Positions 1-8,596 of a stretch of 64,000 nt of DNA are shown piece by piece (the stretch's first letter is position 1; each line of letters starts with the position of its first letter). Source of the DNA: Lachnoclostridium sp. UBA903 (GTDB taxonomy: Bacteria > Bacillota > Clostridia > Lachnospirales > Lachnospiraceae); the NCBI GenBank assembly GCA_002294045.1, contig DBEP01000047.1, forward strand, positions 19,641 through 83,640, in the 5' to 3' direction. Both the position numbers and the translations under genes were made by a program. The notes below the pieces were generated by a model, which searched no databases, had not been told where the DNA came from, and was given only the letters and a program-made list of their open reading frames with translations.

Positions 1-171
1 ATAAATAAACTGGATAATATCAGAAGGATATTCCCTGCTCATAATGATTTAAACGTAGAACCGGATTTTATCAGGAAAGTAAAGGTTGGCTTTGAAGTAA
101 TTGATAATCAGGGATTATTAAAGAGGGGAAGCGGATTCTTCCCTTTTGATGAATTTGGCATAAAGCTGTAA
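1..171 (+). CDS. C-terminal fragment, possible metallo-beta-lactamase-fold hydrolase
   Basis: An open frame enters from the left edge and stops with TAA at 169-171, giving the last 56 residues of a protein. The fragment contains RRIFPAHNDLNVEPDFI, and a PAH(N/G) element near the C-terminus is common in metallo-beta-lactamase-fold hydrolases, where the His can be a late metal ligand. That is the only basis for the name. The 5' part lies outside the window, so catalytic motifs (HxHxDH) cannot be checked. It is followed by a 251-bp gap before dut. Confidence 0.4.
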   Translation: MNKLDNIRRIFPAHNDLNVEPDFIRKVKVGFEVIDNQGLLKRGSGFFPFDEFGIKL

Positions 172-334
172 AGCCTATTTCATAATCATTTAAAGCAGTA
201 TTTGCAGTCTAGTTCAGACCTTCTGGAACCTCAGGAACAGATAAGACAACATTCACGGTATACTTTCTATGGTACATAGGTTAAGTAAGTTTCCGGAGGC
301 TAAAGTTAATAAAAATACAATAAGAGAAAGGAAC

Positions 335-365
335 GCCATAAAATGTTAAATACTAATTTTATGGC
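335..365 (+). other. Perfect 10-bp hairpin upstream of dut
   Basis: GCCATAAAAT (335-344) and ATTTTATGGC (356-365) form a perfect stem with an 11-nt loop about 57 nt before the dut start. It is followed by a G-rich stretch, not a T run, so it does not look like an intrinsic terminator. Role unknown; leader structure or operator are both possible. The rest of 172-422 shows no gene. Confidence 0.4.
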
Positions 366-422
366 AGGGGGCAGTTTCAAAATATTATCCTTTATGCAGC
401 GGCCCCTGATACAGGTGAAAAG

Positions 423-935
423 ATGAAACGTATAGCAAAATTTCATAAAGTTAGTTACGAACAATTTTTAAAAGGCTGGACGGATACTTTTTCCGGTTCG
501 GATGAAAAGACGGTAAGGGAAGTCTATGAAGGAATTAAATTACCGAAACGAGCTACCGCAGGTTCTGCCGGTTATGATTTTTACAGTCCTTTCGCTTTTT
601 CCCTGGCACCGGGCGAGAGCATTAAGGTTCCAACGGGAATTCGTGTGGAAATGGAAGAAAGTTGGGTATTAAAGTGTTATCCGAGAAGCGGTCTTGGGTT
701 TAAGTACCGCCTTCAGATGAATAATACGGTAGGAATTATTGACAGTGATTATTTTTATTCCGATAACGAAGGTCATATCTTTGCCAAAATCACCAATGAC
801 ACCAGGGAAGGCAAAACCGTAGAAATACAGGCAGGTACCGGGTTTATGCAGGGAATCTTTGTGGAATACGGAATAACCGTAGACGATGAAGTGGAAGAGA
901 AGAGAAATGGAGGATTTGGCAGTACATCAAAATAA
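423..935 (+). CDS. dut: dUTP diphosphatase (trimeric dUTPase family)
   Basis: Hydrolyses dUTP to dUMP and pyrophosphate, keeping uracil out of DNA and feeding dTMP synthesis in the cytoplasm. The trimeric dUTPase motifs are in order: AGYDF (about residue 49), PRSGLGFKY (about 88), NTVGIIDSDY (about 101, catalytic Asp), a Q-G-I-F motif near residue 143, and the Gly-rich C-terminal arm RNGGFGSTSK at the very end. Length 170 aa is slightly above the usual 140-150 because of an N-terminal extension and a short insertion after the catalytic Asp (FYSDNEGH instead of the usual RGE), a variant I associate with clostridial members. The ATG has an AGGTGAAAAG ribosome binding site. Appears monocistronic. 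Confidence 0.93.
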   Translation: MKRIAKFHKVSYEQFLKGWTDTFSGSDEKTVREVYEGIKLPKRATAGSAGYDFYSPFAFSLAPGESIKVPTGIRVEMEESWVLKCYPRSGLGFKYRLQMNNTVGIIDSDYFYSDNEGHIFAKITNDTREGKTVEIQAGTGFMQGIFVEYGITVDDEVEEKRNGGFGSTSK

Positions 936-1163
936 GAAAAGCCTTACCATTCTGCGTTTATTGTACTTAACCCAAACTCCCGGCTGTCCGGCACCGGAGC
1001 AGAGCTCCATATGGTCTATCCTCTTACGGATTAAATGGTAACAGGAAGTTTGTCTCATATGGTAAATGCAGTGCTCCGTTGAATTTCATCAGCCGGTCTC
1101 TTTTGGGGTTATCCGTATATTCCTGTAATGGGGTGAGTCTGGCTTTACAATACATATTTATGC

Positions 1164-2465
1164 CTATAGATTATCAGGTATCAATTTTTGAATATCATAC
1201 TGAGAATTAATGATTAACCATAACTGTTCATAAAATACCATGATATTCCAAATACCGATTCCATCAAGTCCGAATTCAGAAATTAATTCTAATAAGGCGT
1301 CAGTGGTTCTTGCATCGATAAATCTTACTATATGCCATATTATGGTTTCCATATCATATTGGCTGTAGGTAAAATACGGCGTCTGTGATATTTCATCAAA
1401 TTGTATCACGGCGCCAGAGACCTCGGCCACGCTTAAAACAGCATTTAATGTAAGGGAATTGGCCGGTATGCCGTCGGTTACATAGGGAAGCTTCCAATCG
1501 TAGCCCATAATGGGCATTCCTATTCGAATCAGTTCGTGTGGTACTGTGGTTATGACATGATTTAAAAACTGCCTTATGATATTTATGGAGATAACCGGTG
1601 CAGGCGGCCCGTAATTGCTTCCCCAGATTAATTGGATAAACGATATACCGTCAGTCGGCCGGCTGATATTTGAATAATCAATGAGGTCAGCAGGTAATAC
1701 ATTTTCGGAATAGTTTATATGGGTGTTAATTGTTACCAGTAAAATATAGCCCTCGCTTTTTAAGGAGTCTGAAACTTTTTCGGTGAAATTTTCAAAAAGC
1801 GCCTGATTTGTCCTGTCTACATAGTAATAAAACAAATTAACTCCGTAAAACCCTTTTGTTCTTAATATATTTAGCATATCAGTAATAAACCTTTCCTGAT
1901 ATGCTTCGTTTGTCAGAATCTCAAATGCAACTTCTATGTTCTGTTCGCCGCGGGTTGTCAGTGTAGTTATCATCATTAGGGGGATGGTACCGTAATCCCT
2001 GGCAGTCCGGAGCAGTTCCGTATCGTCATAATAGCTGGCTATTGCCCCTTCTTCCGTAATCCTGTAATTGTATACGGTAAGGTAAGTCAGATAGGGCAAA
2101 GACTTTCTCAGTGTAGTATTATTAATATAGGGATACACGAAGCCATTCGTGGTAATTTTTTCGGTGGTATTGTAGCTGATTATCATTGTTTCTCCTGGAT
2201 ATAGGGCCTCCCTGTCTGTAATATATGGATTATTCCTCAGTAATTGCATTACTGTAACACCGTAAGTACCGGCAATCCCTTCTAACGACTCACCTTCTGC
2301 AACTGTATGTGTCTGTTCAGGATATACGATTACAATTGTCTGCCCGGGAACTAAATTATATGGATTTATTAATCCATTGTTCTGGATCAGGCTGGCAACC
2401 GATACTCCGTAATATTCAGCGATGGAATTAATAGTATCTGCTGGTTGTACTACGTGTATATTCAC
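1164..2465 (-). CDS. LysM-LysM-GH18 domain protein, spore cortex-lytic type (SleL/YaaH-like) with degenerate active site
   Basis: Two N-terminal LysM repeats (about residues 3-48 and 52-97, each with the xxVxxGDT/S-like start and NN..L/P pattern) bind peptidoglycan, followed by a GH18 TIM barrel to the end (433 aa). This is the architecture of Bacillus SleL/YaaH, an N-acetylglucosaminidase acting on spore cortex. In active members the beta-4 strand reads GVNxDFEY, with the catalytic Glu. Here the equivalent stretch is GVNLFYYYV, so both the Asp and the Glu are aromatic; hydrolysis is doubtful and a binding role is possible. There is no signal peptide, as usual for SleL. Start: the GTG at 2465 is chosen because GAGGA lies 6 nt upstream; the ATG at 2471 would sit directly against it. 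Single gene between convergent dut and an intergenic repeat. Confidence 0.82.
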   Translation of the reverse strand: MNIHVVQPADTINSIAEYYGVSVASLIQNNGLINPYNLVPGQTIVIVYPEQTHTVAEGESLEGIAGTYGVTVMQLLRNNPYITDREALYPGETMIISYNTTEKITTNGFVYPYINNTTLRKSLPYLTYLTVYNYRITEEGAIASYYDDTELLRTARDYGTIPLMMITTLTTRGEQNIEVAFEILTNEAYQERFITDMLNILRTKGFYGVNLFYYYVDRTNQALFENFTEKVSDSLKSEGYILLVTINTHINYSENVLPADLIDYSNISRPTDGISFIQLIWGSNYGPPAPVISINIIRQFLNHVITTVPHELIRIGMPIMGYDWKLPYVTDGIPANSLTLNAVLSVAEVSGAVIQFDEISQTPYFTYSQYDMETIIWHIVRFIDARTTDALLELISEFGLDGIGIWNIMVFYEQLWLIINSQYDIQKLIPDNL

Positions 2466-2847
2466 AATCATTCCTCAAATTATATTCCTTAAATATATTA
2501 TATTATTTCATATCCGTATATATATTACCGAAAAATAAAATATATGTTAAACTTGAACAAATGCAGGTCTGAAAATAACGGAAATTAATTGGAAAGGGAT
2601 AGCTTTTGTATTATAATTATTATACCATGTTCGCAAGCTCCCATGGTATGAGCCGCTTTGCGGCGTTGATGCGCACTCACTCTGTTCGGCGCGGCATAAT
2701 GTCTGTTGACATTATATCATGGTAAACAAATCGTTAATCTTAAGATAAAAGACAGATGCCGCCGGATAAAAACCGAATATCGGGTGAAACACAAATAATA
2801 ATTGGAAAGGAAAATGTGTAATAATATTATTATACAAAGGAATCGCC
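2466..2847. other. AT-rich non-coding gap with dispersed repeat and hairpin
   Basis: No gene seen. It holds the first copy of a 25-nt dispersed repeat (2626-2650), a GC-rich stretch following it, and a perfect 8-bp hairpin ATAATGTC / GACATTAT (2696-2715, 4-nt loop). It is the divergent promoter region for the LysM/GH18 gene (minus) and the DUF523 gene (plus). Confidence 0.55.
2626..2650 (+). repeat. 25-nt dispersed repeat, copy 1
   Basis: Reads CATGTTCGCAAGCTCCCATG plus GTATG and recurs at 26441-26465 with a single substitution (T to C at the sixth base). It contains an ACCATG / CATGGT inverted pair with the base before it (ACCATG at 2624-2629), so it can fold. Both copies are intergenic and in the same orientation. 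No coding function seen. Confidence 0.7.
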
Positions 2848-3279
2848 ATGAATATACTGGTAAGTGCCTGCCTGTTAGGTGTTAACTGCAGATACTGCGG
2901 CACCGGTTTGTTTAACGAGGCAGTATATAGATTAAAAAAGGAACATAATTTAATCCCGGTCTGCCCGGAGCAGTTAGGAGGACTGGCTACGCCTCGTAAT
3001 CCGGTGGAACTGGTAAACGGACAGGCGGTAGACAAAGAGCATAATGATTTTACGGCTCAGTTTGAAAAAGGAGCGGATGAAGTATTAAAAATAGCTAAAC
3101 TGCTGGACTGTAAAACAGCAATCTTAAAAAGCAACAGCCCTTCCTGCGGTTACGGCAAAATTTATGACGGGTCATTTGGAGGTATCCTGACAGGCGGTAA
3201 AGGGATTACCGCCGCCAAATTGGAGAAAAATGGTATTGCCGTAATAACTGAAAATGAGCTGCAAAATACTGATAAATAA
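2848..3279 (+). CDS. DUF523 family protein
   Basis: A 143-aa cytoplasmic protein recognised as the DUF523 (YbbK-type) family. Conserved features visible are the N-terminal SACLLGVNCRYCG (residues 6-18) with paired cysteines, CPEQLGGLATPR (about 39-50), and LKSNSPSCGYGKIYDGSF (about 92-109). The conserved Cys residues suggest metal or cluster binding, but the biochemical role of the family is unknown to me. Full length for the family. AAAGGAATC precedes the ATG. Stands alone; a hairpin with a T run at 3398-3434 probably ends its transcript. Confidence 0.88.
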   Translation: MNILVSACLLGVNCRYCGTGLFNEAVYRLKKEHNLIPVCPEQLGGLATPRNPVELVNGQAVDKEHNDFTAQFEKGADEVLKIAKLLDCKTAILKSNSPSCGYGKIYDGSFGGILTGGKGITAAKLEKNGIAVITENELQNTDK

Positions 3280-3397
3280 AATCCGCAGATGGAGTACTTC
3301 AGGAGTTTAATATGAGTCATAAGTATATGTTATGAACTTCATAAATAATATTGATTTTATTTATGATTAATTATGTTCTATAATAAGAAAGTAATAA

Positions 3398-3434
3398 GGC
3401 GTTGTAGCATGTTTTGTTACAAAGCCGTTTTTTA
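3398..3434 (+). terminator. Probable intrinsic terminator after the DUF523 gene
   Basis: GGCGTTGTA (3398-3406) pairs with TTACAAAGCC (3417-3426) with one mismatch and is followed by GTTTTTTAT. It sits 118 nt after the DUF523 stop and 150 nt before purA, so it could instead be a purA leader attenuator; no recognised riboswitch core was found next to it. Confidence 0.55.
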
Positions 3435-3488
3435 TCTCGCAGGAGAATTCGTCCTATGGGATAATGACCCTCCGGGGGATGCGCATGA
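3432..3488 (+). repeat. Structured dispersed repeat, copy C (5' module)
   Basis: An imperfect inverted repeat TTATCTCGCAGGA / TCCTATGGGATAA (3432-3444, 3452-3464; 7-nt loop) is followed by CCCTCCGGGGGATGCGCATGA (3468-3488). The same order of parts occurs at 41659-41716: a 15-bp hairpin with a 7-nt loop and right arm TCCTATTGAATAA, then a tail that matches this one at 18 of 21 bases. The differences in the tail are transitions. This copy lacks the 3' hairpins seen in the long copy. Located in the purA leader region. Confidence 0.6.
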
Positions 3489-3582
3489 ATATGCTTCATT
3501 CTAAAAGGAATATTACGGCAGGTTAACGAAAATACTTTGTATATGGTATTCTCAAAACGGAAAGAATTAGGAGGATTTTGGT

Positions 3583-4857
3583 ATGGTAAAAGCTATTGTT
3601 GGCGCTAATTGGGGCGACGAAGGAAAAGGTAAGATTACGGACATGTTGGGACAGGAAGCTGACATTATCGTAAGATTCCAGGGAGGAAGTAACGCGGGTC
3701 ATACAATTATTAACAAGTACGGTAAATTTGCATTGCATCTGCTGCCCTCCGGTGTTTTTTATGACCACACGACAAGTATGATTGGCAATGGCGTGGCCCT
3801 TAATATTCCTTATTTGTTCAGCGAAATTAAAGCCATCGTTGACAGGGGAGTTCCAATGCCTAAGATTTTAGTGTCCGACCGGGCACAGATTATGATGCCG
3901 TACCATATTCTTTTTGACCAGTATGAAGAAGAGAGGCTTGGAGGGAAATCCTTCGGCTCGACCAAGTCCGGTATCGCACCGTTTTATTCGGATAAATACG
4001 CCAAAATCGGTTTCCAGGTATCCGAACTCTTTGATGAAAAGGCTTTGAGGGAAAAAGTAGACCAGGTTTGTGAAATGAAAAATATAATACTGGAACACAT
4101 GTATCATAAACCGTTGATTAATCCGGACGAATTATATAATTTATTATTAGACTATAAAAAAATGGTCGAGCCTTACGTATGTGATACGGCCGCTTATTTG
4201 CATCAGGCCATAAAAGAGGGTAAAAATATCCTGCTGGAAGGCCAGCTGGGTGCGTTAAAGGACCCTGATTTCGGGATATATCCCATGGTGACCTCCTCAT
4301 CCACGTTAGCTTCCTATGGCGCTATCGGGGCAGGTATTCCGGCTTATGAAATTAAGAACATCATTGCAGTTGCAAAAGCTTATTCCAGCGCGGTTGGTGC
4401 AGGTGAATTTGTCAGCGAAATCTTCGGCGATGAGGCAGATGAATTAAGAAGACGCGGCGGTGACGGCGGCGAATATGGTGCAACGACAGGAAGGCCAAGA
4501 CGTATGGGCTGGTTTGATGCAGTGGCTACCAGGTACGGCTGCCGGATACAGGGTGCCACGGAAGTAGTCTTAACTGTTTTGGATGTGCTGGGGTATCTGG
4601 ATGAACTGCCGGTATGTGTGGGCTATGAAATAGACGGAGCCGTTACAAAAGATTTCCCTACTACAGTAAGATTAGCCGAGGCGAAACCCGTATATGAGGT
4701 CTTGCCGGGATGGAAACAGGAAATCCGCGGTATCACCAAATATGAAGACCTGCCGGAAAACTGCAGAAAATATATTGAATTCATAGAAAAAGAAATTGAA
4801 GTCCCCATTACCATGGTTTCCAACGGACCTGGCAGGGATGAAATTATAAAACGTTAA
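3583..4857 (+). CDS. purA: Adenylosuccinate synthase
   Basis: Joins IMP and aspartate using GTP to make adenylosuccinate, the first committed step to AMP. The N-terminal NWGDEGKGK (about residues 9-17) is the phosphate-binding loop and catalytic Asp, FQGGSNAGHT (34-43) holds the conserved His, FGSTKSGIAPFYSDKYAK lies at about 125-142, and the GTP/IMP loop GATTGRPRRMGWFD is at about 306-319. At 424 aa it is full length. The ATG is preceded by an AGGAGG site. It stands alone, not in a purine operon, as is common for purA in clostridia. The 303-bp upstream gap contains a terminator-like hairpin and a structured repeat; no purine riboswitch is evident. Confidence 0.97.
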   Translation: MVKAIVGANWGDEGKGKITDMLGQEADIIVRFQGGSNAGHTIINKYGKFALHLLPSGVFYDHTTSMIGNGVALNIPYLFSEIKAIVDRGVPMPKILVSDRAQIMMPYHILFDQYEEERLGGKSFGSTKSGIAPFYSDKYAKIGFQVSELFDEKALREKVDQVCEMKNIILEHMYHKPLINPDELYNLLLDYKKMVEPYVCDTAAYLHQAIKEGKNILLEGQLGALKDPDFGIYPMVTSSSTLASYGAIGAGIPAYEIKNIIAVAKAYSSAVGAGEFVSEIFGDEADELRRRGGDGGEYGATTGRPRRMGWFDAVATRYGCRIQGATEVVLTVLDVLGYLDELPVCVGYEIDGAVTKDFPTTVRLAEAKPVYEVLPGWKQEIRGITKYEDLPENCRKYIEFIEKEIEVPITMVSNGPGRDEIIKR

Positions 4858-4900
4858 TTATATTTGTAGTGCTTATAATATTGTATATAGAGGTACTTTA

Positions 4901-4997
4901 GCGGTAAGAAACCGGAACCCGCAGGACAGTGATATGCTCCCCTTGAGGTAGACAGTTTAAATAATGAAAATCGTTCTGCGGATTCCGTTTCTTGCGC
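4901..4997. repeat. Long imperfect inverted repeat downstream of purA
   Basis: The arm at 4901-4927 (starts GCGGTAAGAAACCGGAACCC) is complementary to 4973-4997 (GTTCTGCGGATTCCGTTTCT onward) with a few mismatches and bulges, about 26 bp of stem around a 45-nt loop that includes CTCCCCTTGAGGTAGACAG. It lies between convergent purA and the response-regulator gene. It could terminate transcription or be a small non-autonomous element; no transposase or target duplication was seen. Confidence 0.5.
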
Positions 4998-5054
4998 TTG
5001 TTACTCAGGGTTATGGAAACAAATAAGGCGGCGTATAGTGCACGTGGTATTTTC

Positions 5055-6605
5055 TTAAGTATGATTCTTAGTTAGATTTTTGCAATGATGTGCTCTATAA
5101 TTACCTGGTGTATGGTTCGTATATTTTTTAAACTTCCGGTAGAAATATTCTACATTCTGATAACCGATTAAATTACAGATATCAGGTATCTTAATGTCTG
5201 TATGAACTAACATGTCTTTGGCTTTATCCAGCCGTTTTCTTTCGATATATAAATTGAAATTGGTTCCTATCCGGCAGTAGAGCAGCCTGCCAAGATAAGC
5301 TGGATTGTAACCGAATAAATCAGCGATTTTTTCAAGTTTCAAATCTTCGTTATAGTGGATATCAATATAGTTCAGAATTTTTTCTATGATTTTTACCTCA
5401 GAGGATTTCTTGACATAATTGCAAAATAAGGTAAATTGATTCTCTAACAGAGAGATTATTTCATATAAGGTACTGCACGAACAGATTTGATTGATTAATT
5501 CCTTTTCATTAAACTCAAGAAATTCCTTTATATAAGTTTCCTTTAGTAAGGCTTGTAATTGCAGAATACAGTTAATCAGAATCTGATAAATTTGTTCAAC
5601 AGTAAAGTCTCTGCTTTGTAATACATAATACAATTTTTTTGCTGTCATGCCGATAAGAGATATGTTCTTATCCATTATAGCCATGTATATACTCTCGATA
5701 AATTCAATGGGGTTTAACTTTTCAGCAAAAACAAAAGCTTCATTACTGGTCAGGGTATCTAGGTATATCGGTTTATTATCTTCATAATAAAAGAATCTTC
5801 TAACGGATATGCTTTTAAGCTTCTTATAGTTTTCGTGAAAACAACTGACCTTACGGAAGGTATCACTGATAATTACAAAGGGGGGAAAAAATCCTTCCTG
5901 TGAAGCTTTATTTAGCCAAGAGTTAATGTTTACAGTAAAATTCTGTATGGAGGTCATTCCTTGTATAAGTAAGACAATAGTATTTTCAATCATAATATAT
6001 TCCGCCGGGTAATCGGAACACATTTCCCGCCAATAGTCATAATAAGACCTAATATCAATATTTCGGCAATGGGAATAATCAAGCATCACTAATTGATAAG
6101 GGGATTCATGAAAAGTAAGCTCATAGCCGTTAAAATCGTGGTCTATATTTGGCATTGGGTCAGTAAGAAGATGCTTAAGGAGCATATCCCGTGTATGTAG
6201 CTTCTTGCTATAATAAAATTTCGTAAAATTTTCCTTTTCAATTTTTTTTCTGACATTTAAAAGGGTGTCGATTAATTCCTCTTCATCAATGGGTTTTACC
6301 AGGTAGGATTCCACACCCTGACGGATGGCAGCCTGTGCATAGGCAAAGTCGGAAAAGCCGCTCAGTATGATTATTTTCCCACGGTAGCCTTTCTGTCTTA
6401 CTATTTCAGCTACCTTTATACCTGATAATTCAGGCATTTTTATATCTAGTATTACCAGATCGGGATTCTTCTCCATAATCTTTTCTAATGCTTCGTTGCC
6501 ATCGGATGCCTCGTCACATAAAGTGAAGCCCATTTCAGACCAGTCTATTATTGTTTTTAAGCCTTCTCTTACAATAGGCTCATCATCAGCTATTATAAAT
6601 TTCAT
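5055..6605 (-). CDS. YesN-type response regulator (REC + AraC DNA-binding domain)
   Basis: Cytoplasmic transcription factor activated by phosphorylation. The receiver domain spans about residues 1-125: acidic pair DDE (6-8), phospho-acceptor in LVILDIKMPELSG (Asp about 54), and Lys in YLVKPIDEEEL (about 104). A long middle region (130-400) has no recognised domain. Two AraC helix-turn-helix motifs lie at the C-terminus (about 410-510; KIADLFGYNPAYLGRL and IPDICNLIGYQNVEYFYRKF). Start: the ATG at 6605 has GGAGG 9 nt upstream; the earlier in-frame ATG at 6620 overlaps that site and is rejected. It overlaps the 3' end of the kinase gene by 20 nt, so the two are co-translated and almost certainly partners controlling the adjacent ABC transporter. 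Confidence 0.93.
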   Translation of the reverse strand: MKFIIADDEPIVREGLKTIIDWSEMGFTLCDEASDGNEALEKIMEKNPDLVILDIKMPELSGIKVAEIVRQKGYRGKIIILSGFSDFAYAQAAIRQGVESYLVKPIDEEELIDTLLNVRKKIEKENFTKFYYSKKLHTRDMLLKHLLTDPMPNIDHDFNGYELTFHESPYQLVMLDYSHCRNIDIRSYYDYWREMCSDYPAEYIMIENTIVLLIQGMTSIQNFTVNINSWLNKASQEGFFPPFVIISDTFRKVSCFHENYKKLKSISVRRFFYYEDNKPIYLDTLTSNEAFVFAEKLNPIEFIESIYMAIMDKNISLIGMTAKKLYYVLQSRDFTVEQIYQILINCILQLQALLKETYIKEFLEFNEKELINQICSCSTLYEIISLLENQFTLFCNYVKKSSEVKIIEKILNYIDIHYNEDLKLEKIADLFGYNPAYLGRLLYCRIGTNFNLYIERKRLDKAKDMLVHTDIKIPDICNLIGYQNVEYFYRKFKKYTNHTPGNYRAHHCKNLTKNHT

Positions 6606-8418
6606 GATTAAAGCCTCCATTATTTTTAAGTGAGTTTAAATCTACCTGAAGGGGGAGATATAAGGTGATAACCGTAAACTGATTTTCCATGCTTTTTATC
6701 TGTAAGCCATATTGTTCTCCATAGAAAAGCTTGATTCGCTGCTGAATATTATGCAGTCCGATATGACTTTTGGATTTATTTCCCGGATGATTAATACTTA
6801 ACAATAAAGCGTTTAAGGTATTTTCATTCATGCCCAGCCCGTTATCCGTAATGGATATAATTAAATATTCCTCACTGGAGGAAATATTGATTGCGATGGT
6901 ACCACCGGTTTTTTTACTTTCCAGACCATGCACGAAGGCATTCTCCACAATAGGCTGAATAAGCAGAGGTAATATCATATAATCCTTTATGGCTAATTCG
7001 TCACTCTGTGTTACCAGGTATTTAATCCTGTCTCCGAAGCGGAAGTGCTGGATATCCATATAGATATTGATATATTCAAGCTCCGAGGATAAATATACCA
7101 GAGAGGTATCCGCTTCAATATTATGTCTCATAAATTTACCTAACTGCCTGACGATACGTGCGGCGTCATATTCCTTCTCGATAGATAGCTGCATCCGTAT
7201 AGTTTCCAGTGTATTATATAAAAAATGCGGATTTATCTGTTTGGCTAACAGGTTAAATTCAATCTGCTGCTGATAATTCAGAAGTCTCTGTCTCAGGAGT
7301 TTTTCTTCATAAATCTTTGAATTAAGCTGTTGAATACTTAGGATAGTTTTCTGCATATCCTTAAACAATTCGCCCAGCTCGTCGTGGCTGTTAAAGTTGC
7401 CAATGATATTTAAATTACCGTTTGCTATTTTATTCATTTCCCTTCGCAATATCAGGATACGTCTGTTAAATGCAAGAGAATACCCTGCTATCATAAAAAG
7501 GGGAATCGTAAAACTAAGGAGGATGACCTTAATATTTAACAGGATGGATTCGGCAATATGACTGACAGCCAATGGGTCAAAGGTAGTTATCTGAAACACG
7601 GAACTACTTTTTGGCGCGTTTTGATTTGTTGTATAGGCAAGGCTGTCTTTACCCTGATATTTCAAGGTGTAGGGAGTATTTAACCTTATATTGCCGGCCT
7701 GATAAATATCCGTAAGAGGACGTCCAATCTCATTGTAATCATTAGAATAAAAGGAAATGGCATTATCAATACTCATAATAGAGTTAATGGAATTACTGTT
7801 TATAATAAATCTCATGTAATTCGTACTGATATTGATTGACATAATAGCATAATCCTTTGCATCAGAGAGCGGCAGCCTGCGGATTAAACGCAGGGAGCTT
7901 TCCGTATCCATAGTATCGTCGTATATCCACATTAATTTTCCGGGGCTGTCTTTTACCTCCTGGTACCAGTTACATGAGGCTATCTGCTCGTCCACTCTGA
8001 CAAAACAGCCGCTTGTAATGAGAGTCTTATTCGTCACATAAATCTGTATATTGGATATTTCCATATAACTCTTAATAATTGAATCAATGGCGTCATAATT
8101 TCTGTATGCCTTATATACTTCATTCTCTGAAACGTATATACTTTTCAGCAGTTTTTTAAGCTCATTGTCATATAGAATGGAGTCTGATATATTTGTTGCC
8201 AGATAGATAGTATTAAATAAAATATTACGGACTCTTTTGTTTTCAGCGCTTACCTGGTCATTATGCTGAGTCATGATCATCTTTTTGGTGCTGTATATCA
8301 TATAATTGCTTAATAGAGTTAACGGTAAAGTTCCGATAATAATATACACCAGCGGTAATTTATACATTATTTTAAGTGCGGATATCCGGTGGATGATTTT
8401 ATCTAATATTTTTTTCAT
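6586..8418 (-). CDS. YesM-type sensor histidine kinase
   Basis: Membrane sensor: a TM helix near residues 15-37, an extracytoplasmic sensing region (about 40-295), a second TM helix (about 296-318), HAMP linker (320-372), the His_kinase domain with QINPHFLYNTLETIRMQ (phospho-acceptor His about residue 399), and a HATPase domain with N-box QPIVENAFVHG and G-box ITDNGLGM. At 610 aa it has the usual length of the family. Start: ATG at 8418 has GGAG 7 nt upstream; the in-frame ATG four codons earlier overlaps that site. It lies downstream of the binding-protein gene and upstream of and overlapping its response regulator. Likely senses a sugar, perhaps through the binding protein, as proposed for related systems (inference). 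Confidence 0.93.
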   Translation of the reverse strand: MKKILDKIIHRISALKIMYKLPLVYIIIGTLPLTLLSNYMIYSTKKMIMTQHNDQVSAENKRVRNILFNTIYLATNISDSILYDNELKKLLKSIYVSENEVYKAYRNYDAIDSIIKSYMEISNIQIYVTNKTLITSGCFVRVDEQIASCNWYQEVKDSPGKLMWIYDDTMDTESSLRLIRRLPLSDAKDYAIMSINISTNYMRFIINSNSINSIMSIDNAISFYSNDYNEIGRPLTDIYQAGNIRLNTPYTLKYQGKDSLAYTTNQNAPKSSSVFQITTFDPLAVSHIAESILLNIKVILLSFTIPLFMIAGYSLAFNRRILILRREMNKIANGNLNIIGNFNSHDELGELFKDMQKTILSIQQLNSKIYEEKLLRQRLLNYQQQIEFNLLAKQINPHFLYNTLETIRMQLSIEKEYDAARIVRQLGKFMRHNIEADTSLVYLSSELEYINIYMDIQHFRFGDRIKYLVTQSDELAIKDYMILPLLIQPIVENAFVHGLESKKTGGTIAINISSSEEYLIISITDNGLGMNENTLNALLLSINHPGNKSKSHIGLHNIQQRIKLFYGEQYGLQIKSMENQFTVITLYLPLQVDLNSLKNNGGFNHEIYNS

Positions 8419-8551
8419 CGCTTTCTCCATTCAGTAAACCTAATCCTTTGAGTAAATGGTACTACATTATTCAGTGACGGTAAATATGAAATTGGAAATA
8501 TTATTAAATTAACCAAAATCCCATTATAGGACACAATTCTTATTAAAATGA

Positions 8552-8586
8552 AAAAGGGCTGCCACTAAAAACCGGTAACCCTTTGA
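8552..8586 (-). terminator. Intrinsic terminator after the solute-binding protein gene
   Basis: On the minus strand AAAGGG-bulge-TACC pairs with GGCA-bulge-CCCTTT and is followed by a T-rich tail. It begins about 11 nt after the binding-protein stop codon, so it probably separates abundant transporter mRNA from the downstream kinase/regulator genes; read-through would give lower regulator expression. Confidence 0.6.
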
Positions 8587-8596
8587 CCCGTATGTA

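Noticed and set aside
3290..3582. Possible purine riboswitch in the purA leader
   Set aside because: None of the conserved core or loop elements of the purine aptamer could be found; the gap is explained by a terminator-like hairpin and a dispersed repeat.
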